DNA of 64,000 nucleotides, taken from positions 1 to 64,000 of the forward strand of contig NZ_JANZKP010000002.1 of the NCBI RefSeq assembly GCF_025642745.1, given 5' to 3'. A program made the translations under genes and the position numbers. Origin of the DNA: Cellulomonas sp. RIT-PI-Y. Lineage in GTDB: Bacteria > Actinomycetota > Actinomycetes > Actinomycetales > Cellulomonadaceae. The notes beneath the pieces were generated by a model. The model saw nothing but the letters and a program-made list of their open reading frames with translations, was not told where the DNA came from and searched no databases. Positions 56,560-64,000 of the stretch are shown here, piece after piece (positions within the stretch are counted from its first letter, which is position 1; the number at the start of each line of letters is the position of its first letter).

Positions 56560-57497
56560 CGCCGGGTCTCCTCACGGTTCTGCGGCTGCTCGCCGGTGGT
56601 GGAGTGGTACTCGACCGCGTCGGCGGTCAGCGACATGTAGGCGGACTCCAGCGACGCCTGCACCGGGGTCAGCTCGTGCAGCACGAGGGCGTTCTGCGCG
56701 GCCAGCTCACCGACCGCCTGCGCGCTGGTGCCGGTCACCTCGATCAGTCCGGCCTCCAGCGAGGTCACGGTGACCTCCGGTCCGGCGAGCAGCTCGACCA
56801 GCCGGGTGGCCTGCGGGCTGCGCACCCGGACCGACTGCCCGGAGGCGCCGGCGACGATGTCGGCCACCGGCGCGTCCGCGATGATCGAGCCGCGGCCGAT
56901 CACCAGGATGTGGTCGGCGGTCAGGGCCATCTCGCTCATCAGGTGGGAGGACAGGAACACCGTCCGCCCCTCACCGGCCAGGTGCTTGACCAGGTTGCGG
57001 ACCCAGAGCACGCCCTCCGGGTCGAGGCCGTTGACCGGCTCGTCCAGGATCAGGGTGCGCGGGTCGCCGAGCATGGCGGCCGCGATGCCGAGCCGCTGGC
57101 CCATCCCGAGCGAGAACCCGCCGACCCGCTTGCCGGCGACCTGCCCGAGGCCGGTCATCTCGATCACCTCGGCCACGCGCTTCTTGCCGATGCCGTGCGT
57201 GGCGCCCAGCGCCCGCAGGTGGTTGGTGGCGGAACGACCCTGGTGGACCGCCTTCGCCTCGAGCAGTGCGCCGACCTCGGTCAGGGGGGAGCGCAGCTGG
57301 GCGTAGGGCTTGCCGTTCACGGTGACGGTGCCCGCGCTGGGGCTGTCCAGTCCCATGATCATCCGCATGGTGGTCGACTTCCCGGCACCGTTCGGGCCGA
57401 GGAATCCGGTCACCTTGCCCGGCTGGACGGTGAAGCTGATGCCGTTGACGGCGGTCTTCGCGCCGTATCTCTTCGTCAGGCCGTGGGCCTCGATCAT
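56556..57497 (-). CDS. ABC transporter ATP-binding protein
   Basis: 313-aa ATPase of the drug-export type. Seen: Walker A GPNGAGKSTTMRMI near residue 35, signature GFSLGMGQRLGIAAAML near residue 133, Walker B RTLILDEPVNGLDPEG, and the H-loop VFLSSHLMSEM. The extra C-terminal domain is typical of the ABC-2 type exporters. First gene of a four-gene operon: ATPase, permease, kinase, regulator. Confidence 0.93.
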   Translation of the reverse strand: MIEAHGLTKRYGAKTAVNGISFTVQPGKVTGFLGPNGAGKSTTMRMIMGLDSPSAGTVTVNGKPYAQLRSPLTEVGALLEAKAVHQGRSATNHLRALGATHGIGKKRVAEVIEMTGLGQVAGKRVGGFSLGMGQRLGIAAAMLGDPRTLILDEPVNGLDPEGVLWVRNLVKHLAGEGRTVFLSSHLMSEMALTADHILVIGRGSIIADAPVADIVAGASGQSVRVRSPQATRLVELLAGPEVTVTSLEAGLIEVTGTSAQAVGELAAQNALVLHELTPVQASLESAYMSLTADAVEYHSTTGEQPQNREETRR

Positions 57498-57736
57498 GAT
57501 GTCCTCGCACAGGTCGGTGATGGCGACAGAACGAAACTAGGCCCGGGGGCGGGGGCGCCGGAACGGTCGGACGGCGGATCTTGCGACCTCCGACGGCTAC
57601 GCCCGACGACGGAGGGACTACCTCTCAAGGATGACGTGCGCAGGTCAGGCGCGCGCGGGAACTGTGCGATGCCCGTGCGCGTTCTAGGCTGAAGACCCAT
57701 CAGCCGGTCCGACACCCGAACCGACCCGGAGGACTC

Positions 57737-58630
57737 ATGAGCAACCCGGTGTTCAGCAACAGCGCCGTCTTCGGCGACCCTCGCGCCCAGGGCAAGCGCG
57801 GCGGCCAGGCCCGTGCGGGCCAGCCCCAGCAGCCCGGCTACCTGGAGGGCTACTACACCGGTCAGCCCCAGCGGTCCGCGACGGCGTCGACGGTGGACGC
57901 GGCCCAGCTCGACCAGATGTACGGCGCCCCGGCGGCCACCACCCGGGACACCGGGCGGATGACCTACGACGACGTGATCGTGAAGACCGGCGGGCTGCTG
58001 GCCCTGCTGGTGGTCGTGGCCGCGGGATCCTGGTACCTCACCCCGCAGATGCCCGCGCTGATGTTCATCGGTGCGGTGGTCGGTCTGGTGCTCGGTCTGG
58101 TCAACTCGTTCAAGAAGAGCCCCAGCCCGGCGCTGATCATCGCGTACACGGTGGCCGAGGGCGTGTTCCTGGGCGGGATCAGCTACTTCTTCCAGAACTA
58201 CTACATCGACCAGCAGAACGCGCAGCCGATCGTGCTGCAGGCGGTCGTCGGCACGATGGCCACCTTCGGCGCGGCGCTGTTCCTGTTCAAGTCCGGCAAG
58301 GTCCGGGTGACGCCCAAGTTCACCCGCTGGCTGATGATCGCCCTGGTGGGATACCTGGCGTTCAGCGTGCTGAACCTGGTGCTGTCCTTCTTCATGCCGG
58401 GCGACTTCGGCCCGCTGCGCGGCGGCTGGATCGGGGTGCTGGTCGGCCTGGTCGCGGTCGGCCTGGCCGCGGCGACGCTGATCATGGACTTCGACTCGAT
58501 CAAGCGCGGCGTCGAGGGCGGCGCCCCGGCGAAGTTCGCCTGGTCGGCCGCGTTCGGCCTGATCGTTACCCTGGTCTGGCTGTACCTGGAGATCCTGCGG
58601 ATCCTCGCGATCCTGCAAGGCCGCGACTGA
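57737..58630 (+). CDS. Bax inhibitor-1/YccA-like membrane protein
   Basis: 297-aa protein. Seen: a Pro/Gln/Gly-rich N-terminus of about 80 residues (SNPVFSNSAVFGDP), then seven hydrophobic helices with LVNSFKKSPSPALIIAY and GLVAVGLAAATLIMDFDSI, as in the actinobacterial BI-1/YccA family. The conserved TEGVFLGGISYFFQN region is present as VAEGVFLGG. CCGGAGG lies before the ATG. Precise function is unknown. Confidence 0.9.
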   Translation: MSNPVFSNSAVFGDPRAQGKRGGQARAGQPQQPGYLEGYYTGQPQRSATASTVDAAQLDQMYGAPAATTRDTGRMTYDDVIVKTGGLLALLVVVAAGSWYLTPQMPALMFIGAVVGLVLGLVNSFKKSPSPALIIAYTVAEGVFLGGISYFFQNYYIDQQNAQPIVLQAVVGTMATFGAALFLFKSGKVRVTPKFTRWLMIALVGYLAFSVLNLVLSFFMPGDFGPLRGGWIGVLVGLVAVGLAAATLIMDFDSIKRGVEGGAPAKFAWSAAFGLIVTLVWLYLEILRILAILQGRD

Positions 58631-58639
58631 CCCGGGCAC

Positions 58640-58682
58640 CCACGACCCCGGCCCCGGCCTACGCTGGGCGCCGGGGTCGTGG
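58640..58682 (+). terminator. Hairpin after BI-1 gene
   Basis: CCACGACCCCGGC pairs with GCCGGGGTCGTGG (13 bp), starting 10 bases after the stop. Loop about 17 bases. No T-tract. Confidence 0.6.
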
Positions 58683-58729
58683 TATGCCCGCCACCACCCT
58701 TGTCCCCCTCTGCGACAGGAGCTCCCGCG

Positions 58730-60127
<1,398 letters not shown>

Positions 60128-60198
60128 GCGCACCCGTCAGGCGCCGGACGGCAGCGCTCGCCCGCGGCCGGCTCCCGGTCGTCGGTGGTCGCGCGGTG

Positions 60199-61455
60199 TC
60201 ACCGAGCCGCTCGGTGGTACACCCCGGCCTCCTCAAGGAACCGGTTCCCGAACTTCCGGTCCGGGTCCGACCGCTGGACCAGGTCCTGGAAGTCACGCCA
60301 GCGCTCCCAGCTCGCCGCCCCGTCGACGGCGTGGAACAGCTTCCCCCAGTGCGGGCGCGCGCCCAGCGGGTACAGCGCGGCCTCGATCGCGGGCAGCACC
60401 GACTCCACCTCGGGCTGCCGGGACTGCCAGGTCAGGTGCAGACCGACCCGGTCGCCGCCGTACGCGCTGCTCAGCCACAAGTCGTCGGCGGAGACGGTGC
60501 GCACCTCGGAGACCTGGAGCAACGGGGCGACCAGCGACCCGAGCGACCGCATCTCCTCGATCGCCGCCACGGCGTGCTCCCGGGGCACCAGGTACTCGGA
60601 CTGCAGCTCGTCGCCGTTGGACGGGGTGAAGGCCAGCCGGAAGTGCGGCAGCCGGTCGTGCCAGGGGCCCGGGACGCCGAGCTGCTCGGTGCAGTTCACC
60701 GGGTCGATGCCGGGTAGCGGGTGCACCGGTCCGGGCGCGGGTCGGGCACCGAAGAGGTCGGCGCGCGGCCGGTAGGTGCCGCCACGCGGCAGCCGGGTCT
60801 TGCGCCAGACCTGCTGCACCGCCGGTCCGGTCCAGTCGGTGAACAGGCTGACCGAGTCCGCCGACCCGGTCACCGCGTCCAGGTCGGACAGCACCGCCTC
60901 CCAGGGCAGGTCGAGGTGCACCTCCTGCGCGACGTCGTAGGTCGGCTCGATGTCCAGCACCACCCTGGCCACCACGCCCAGCGCCCCGAGCCCGACCACC
61001 GAGCCCGCCAGCTCGTCGTCGCCGCGCCGCAGGGACCGCAGCCCGCCGTCGGCCGCGACCAGGTCCAGGCCGGCCACCGCCGACGACAGGTTGGCCGAGC
61101 CCGACCCGTGGGTGCCGGTGGACACCGCGCCGCCGACGCTGATGTGCGGCAGCGACGCCAGGTTGTGCAGCGCCCAGCCCTGTCGGTGCAGCTCCTCGGC
61201 CACCGTCCCGTAGCGCGCCCCGGCGGAGACCGTCGCGGTGCGGGCGTCGGGGTCGATGACGACCTCGGCCGGGAGCCCGTGCAGCTGCACCAGGTCGTGC
61301 TCGGTGTCCGCGAGGTGGTTGAAGCTGTGCCGGGTGCCGAGCGCGCGGATCCGCCGGCTCCGCGCCACCAGCTCCTGGAGCTCGTCGACGGTGGACGGCC
61401 GGTGCAGTCGATCGTGGTGGTAGGTCAGGTTCCCGGCCCAGGTGGTCAGCGTCAT
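60199..61455 (-). CDS. aldO: Alditol oxidase
   Basis: 418-aa FAD oxidase of the VAO family, the same length as Streptomyces AldO. Seen: the His that covalently binds FAD in ALGTRHSFNHL near residue 43, the FAD loop HISVGGAVSTGTHGSGS near residue 100, VVGLGALGVV, and a C-terminal PHWGKLFH. It oxidises the terminal carbon of polyols (xylitol, sorbitol) with oxygen, giving aldose and H2O2. Alternative: a close relative with another sugar-alcohol substrate. Converges with the CBS gene. Confidence 0.88.
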   Translation of the reverse strand: MTLTTWAGNLTYHHDRLHRPSTVDELQELVARSRRIRALGTRHSFNHLADTEHDLVQLHGLPAEVVIDPDARTATVSAGARYGTVAEELHRQGWALHNLASLPHISVGGAVSTGTHGSGSANLSSAVAGLDLVAADGGLRSLRRGDDELAGSVVGLGALGVVARVVLDIEPTYDVAQEVHLDLPWEAVLSDLDAVTGSADSVSLFTDWTGPAVQQVWRKTRLPRGGTYRPRADLFGARPAPGPVHPLPGIDPVNCTEQLGVPGPWHDRLPHFRLAFTPSNGDELQSEYLVPREHAVAAIEEMRSLGSLVAPLLQVSEVRTVSADDLWLSSAYGGDRVGLHLTWQSRQPEVESVLPAIEAALYPLGARPHWGKLFHAVDGAASWERWRDFQDLVQRSDPDRKFGNRFLEEAGVYHRAAR

Positions 61456-61595
61456 CGCTCGCCCTCTCGTTCGCCCTCGTCGGCTGCGGCGACGGTAACC
61501 CGTCCCGCCCCCGCGGGACCATGCGTTCGCTCGTGGGTGCACGAACCAGGCAGGATGGGGGAGACCGCGCGCATCCGATCCCGAGGAGCACCCCC

Positions 61596-62000
61596 ATGTC
61601 CGCCACGCTGCCCCAGGCCACCGGTTCCTTCGGCGAGAAGCCGACCCTGACCTTCCCCGCGGGCGACGCCCCCGCCGAGCTGGAGGTCCTGGTGCTCGAG
61701 CCCGGCACCGGCTCCCTGGTCGAGGCCGGGGACGAGATCGAGGTGCACTACCTCGGCCAGAGCTGGAACGGGAACGTCTTCGACAACTCCTACGACCGCG
61801 GCTCCTCGATCAGCTTCCCGATCGGCGTCGGCGCGGTCATCGGCGGCTGGGACGAGGGCCTGGTCGGCCAGCCGATCGGCTCCCGCCTGCTGCTGTCGAT
61901 CCCGCCGCACCTGGGCTACGGCGACCGTGGCGTCCCGCAGGCCGGCATCCGGGGCGGCGACACCCTGGTGTTCGTGGTCGACATCGTCTCCACCCACTGA
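61596..62000 (+). CDS. FKBP-type peptidyl-prolyl isomerase
   Basis: 134-aa FKBP. Seen: VEAGDEIEVHYLGQSWNGN and FDNSYDRGSSISFPIG, then VIGGWDEGLVGQPIGS and LLLSIPPHLGYGDRG, the core FKBP pattern with the active-site Trp and Tyr. A single domain, without a signal peptide, so cytosolic. CGAGGAG lies before the ATG. Only 16 bases before deoD, so possibly in one operon with it. Confidence 0.93.
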   Translation: MSATLPQATGSFGEKPTLTFPAGDAPAELEVLVLEPGTGSLVEAGDEIEVHYLGQSWNGNVFDNSYDRGSSISFPIGVGAVIGGWDEGLVGQPIGSRLLLSIPPHLGYGDRGVPQAGIRGGDTLVFVVDIVSTH

Positions 62001-62016
62001 TCGGACGCTCGCGCAG

Positions 62017-62733
62017 ATGGCTACCCCGCACATCGCCGCCGAGAACGGCGACTTCGCCCCCGACGTCCTGATGCCGGGCGACCCGCGCCGCGCCAAGCGG
62101 ATCGCGGAGACCGTCCTGGAGGACGCCCGCCTGGTCACCGAGGTCCGCGGCATGCTCGGCTACACCGGCACCTACCGGGGCCGTCCGGTCTCGGTGATGG
62201 GCTCCGGCATGGGCATCCCCTCCATCACGATCTACGCCACCGAGCTGTACCGGTTCTTCGGGGTGGAGCGGATCATCCGGATCGGCACCGCCGGCGGCAT
62301 GGCGCCGTTCCTCAACGTGGGCGACGTGGTGATCGGCACCGCCGCGCACACCGACTCCGACGTGCTGCGTCGGCTGGTGCCCGGGGCGAACTACTCGGCC
62401 GCCCCGGACTTCGGCCTGGCGTCGGCCGCCTACGCCGCGGCCACGACGGCGGAGGGCACCGGTGCGGTCTACGCCGGTGCGATCTTCAGCTCCGACTCGT
62501 TCTACAACAACGAGCCGGAGCTGCGCGCCGGCCTGGTCGCGCACGGCACCCTCGGGGTGGAGATGGAGGCCGCCGGTCTGTACGGCGTCGCCGACCGCGA
62601 GGGCAAGAAGGCCCTGGCCATCTGCTCGATCTCCGACCTGATGTTCCGCGCCGAGGAGCTCTCCGCCGCCGAGCGCGAGCAGCTGTTCGACCGCGCCGTC
62701 CAGCTGGGTCTGGCGGCGTTCGCGAACGCCTGA
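62017..62733 (+). CDS. deoD: Purine nucleoside phosphorylase
   Basis: 238-aa hexameric-type PNP. Seen: VLMPGDPRRAKRIAET, GSGMGIPSITIYATEL, RIGTAGGMAPFL and the VEMEAAGLYGVA motif, and SDLMFRAEELSAAER at the end. It phosphorolyses purine nucleosides for salvage. Co-directional with the FKBP gene. A strong terminator follows. Confidence 0.95.
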   Translation: MATPHIAAENGDFAPDVLMPGDPRRAKRIAETVLEDARLVTEVRGMLGYTGTYRGRPVSVMGSGMGIPSITIYATELYRFFGVERIIRIGTAGGMAPFLNVGDVVIGTAAHTDSDVLRRLVPGANYSAAPDFGLASAAYAAATTAEGTGAVYAGAIFSSDSFYNNEPELRAGLVAHGTLGVEMEAAGLYGVADREGKKALAICSISDLMFRAEELSAAEREQLFDRAVQLGLAAFANA

Positions 62734-62742
62734 GCACACGGC

Positions 62743-62777
62743 ACGGGGCGTCGGGACCACGGGTCCCGGCGCCCCGT
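62743..62777 (+). terminator. Terminator after deoD
   Basis: ACGGGGCG-T-CGGGACC pairs with GGTCCCG-G-CGCCCCGT around ACG, starting 10 bases after the stop, followed by CGTCGTC. Confidence 0.8.
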
Positions 62778-62834
62778 CGTCGTCCTGCGGGTGAGGACCC
62801 CGATCGGCACGGACGCGGGCGGGGCCGGCCCGGC

Positions 62835-63527
62835 TCAGTCCGGCAGCACCCGGCGCAGCCGCGCCTTCTTCCGGTTCTCCCGGACGATCCACCGCACGTC
62901 CGGGTCGTCCACCGCCGCCAGGGCCAGGAATCGCGGCACTCCCGGCTCCGGCGCCCCCGCCACAGCCACGCTCCAGCAGTAGCCCAGCCCCTGGCGCAGC
63001 GTCCGGACGTCCGGCTGCCGGCGCGGACCGGGCGCGAGGGCGCGCAGCCGGTCGGTGGCCAGCCCGCAGACGTCCAGCGCGGCCAGAGCGGTCGCGGGGT
63101 CCCGGAGCAGCCGGGGCTCGCAGATCCCGGCGACGGCGGCCCGGATCACCAGAGGATCGGGGTCCGTCGCCCACAGCAGGGCCGTGGCGCGCAACCGCGC
63201 GGGGTGGTCGTCGCCGAGACGTTGCAGCGCCATCGCCGCGGCCTCCCGCACCCGCCAGAGGCCGTCACGCGCCCGCTCGTGCAGCAGGTCGACGGCGCCC
63301 GGGTCGGCGGCCAGCAGCCGGCCGAGGGCCGCGGTGCCACAGCTGCGCAGGTACTCGTCCGGGTCGTGCACCAGGCGCAGCGTCAGCGCGGGGCCGGCGT
63401 GCTCGACCAGGGCACCCAGGAGCGCCAGATCGCTGCGCGGACCGGGCAGCCCGGAGTGCGCACGGAGATAGGCCGGGACCTCCTGATCGGCGAGCCCCCG
63501 CAGGGCGTCGCGGTGCTGATCGGCCAT
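62835..63527 (-). CDS. HEAT-like repeat protein
   Basis: 230-aa all-helical protein with HEAT-like repeats: [60 protein letters not shown], then [15 protein letters not shown]. Such repeats mediate protein contacts. ATG at 63527 (MADQHR) is preferred; an upstream ATG at 63551 would add eight residues. No function can be assigned. Sits alone between deoD and msrA. Confidence 0.7.
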   Translation of the reverse strand: MADQHRDALRGLADQEVPAYLRAHSGLPGPRSDLALLGALVEHAGPALTLRLVHDPDEYLRSCGTAALGRLLAADPGAVDLLHERARDGLWRVREAAAMALQRLGDDHPARLRATALLWATDPDPLVIRAAVAGICEPRLLRDPATALAALDVCGLATDRLRALAPGPRRQPDVRTLRQGLGYCWSVAVAGAPEPGVPRFLALAAVDDPDVRWIVRENRKKARLRRVLPD

Positions 63528-63587
63528 GTGCCGGACCGTAGTCCGGCGCATGGCCTCGTCGCCGGGACGTTCGGCCGGCCGGTGACC

Positions 63588-64000
63588 TCAGGCCGACGCG
63601 ACCCCGTCCACCGGTCGAGGGCAGGACACCCCGGTGCCGCCCAGACCGCAGTACCCGTTCGGGTTCTTGTCCAGGTACTGCTGGTGGTAGTCCTCGGCGT
63701 AGAAGAACGGGCCCGCCTCTTCGGCGGTGCGGATCTCGGTGGTGATCTCCCCGAAGCCGGACCGGGTCAGCCGGTCCTGGAATGCCGCGCGGGTCTCCTC
63801 CGCGGCAGCGGCCTGCTCGGGGGTGGTGGTGTAGACGGTCGACCGGTACTGGGTCCCGGCGTCATTGCCCTGCCGGAAGCCCTGCGTCGGGTCGTGGCCC
63901 TCCCAGAAGGCGCGCAGCAGGTCGGCGTCGGAGATCACCGTCGGGTCGTAGGCGACCAGCACCACCTCGGCGTGCCCGGTCAGGCCGGTGCACACCTCCT
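63588..64000 (-). CDS. msrA: Peptide methionine sulfoxide reductase A (5' end off window)
   Basis: C-terminal part of MsrA, continuing past the right edge, so the active-site Cys is outside. Seen: [46 protein letters not shown], and the end [20 protein letters not shown]. Repairs oxidised methionine. The initiation codon is not in the window. Confidence 0.93.
   Translation of the reverse strand, partial: EVCTGLTGHAEVVLVAYDPTVISDADLLRAFWEGHDPTQGFRQGNDAGTQYRSTVYTTTPEQAAAAEETRAAFQDRLTRSGFGEITTEIRTAEEAGPFFYAEDYHQQYLDKNPNGYCGLGGTGVSCPRPVDGVASA

Overview
The window is very GC-rich, with dense short intergenic gaps, many ATGA/GTGA start-stop overlaps and GTG starts. It encodes typical actinobacterial proteins: a WhiB regulator, a DivIC/DUF501/Ppx block after enolase, an HelD/HelR-type helicase and an AldO-like alditol oxidase. 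This points to an actinobacterium, most likely a Micrococcales member near Cellulomonas or its relatives. The genus is inference, not read from the sequence.

Layout. 1-7.9 kb: surface-polysaccharide genes (NodB-like deacetylase, four glycosyltransferases, a left-handed-helix acetyltransferase and an acyltransferase-3 membrane protein), interrupted by a reverse-strand L-2-hydroxyglutarate oxidase. 8-20 kb: a conserved housekeeping block, mfd - lipoprotein - mazG - pntAB - eno - divIC - DUF501 - ppx, followed by a CPBP membrane protease and another glycosyltransferase. 22.2-27.8 kb: a Sec-exported RHS/YD-repeat protein followed by three displaced copies of its 3' core end, each with a different C-terminal tip. 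Small, lower-GC genes lie between them and are candidate immunity genes. This is a polymorphic-toxin tip array. 28-31.8 kb: NDH-2, a tRNA with anticodon UAA, and a HelR-like RNA-polymerase-protecting helicase preceded by a rifamycin-associated element (RAE).

31.7-43.3 kb: a compact phage-tail gene cluster on the reverse strand: holin, CHAP endolysin, tail-tip/fibre proteins, distal tail protein, tape measure, frameshifted tail chaperones and major tail protein. It is preceded by a small HTH protein, a zinc-ribbon protein, WhiB and an XRE regulator. A divergent XRE + ImmA/IrrE protease pair faces it. No capsid, portal, terminase, integrase or replication gene is present, so it reads as a non-contractile (F-type) phage-tail-like particle locus with a phage-like switch, rather than a complete prophage.

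43.3-50.2 kb: a LacI-controlled sugar ABC importer (binding protein and two permeases, no ATPase) with a GH31 alpha-glycosidase, and a perfect palindromic operator on the promoter. 50.2-64 kb: TusA-like protein, siderophore-interacting flavoprotein, MarR regulator divergent from an MFS exporter, an ABC transporter/two-component operon, Bax-inhibitor-1-like protein, cystathionine beta-synthase, alditol oxidase, FKBP, purine nucleoside phosphorylase, a HEAT-like protein and the start-truncated msrA at the right edge.

The two most interesting systems are the RHS tip array (22.2-27.8 kb) and the tail-only particle cluster with its XRE/ImmA/WhiB control region (31.7-43.3 kb). Both look like weapons against competing bacteria.
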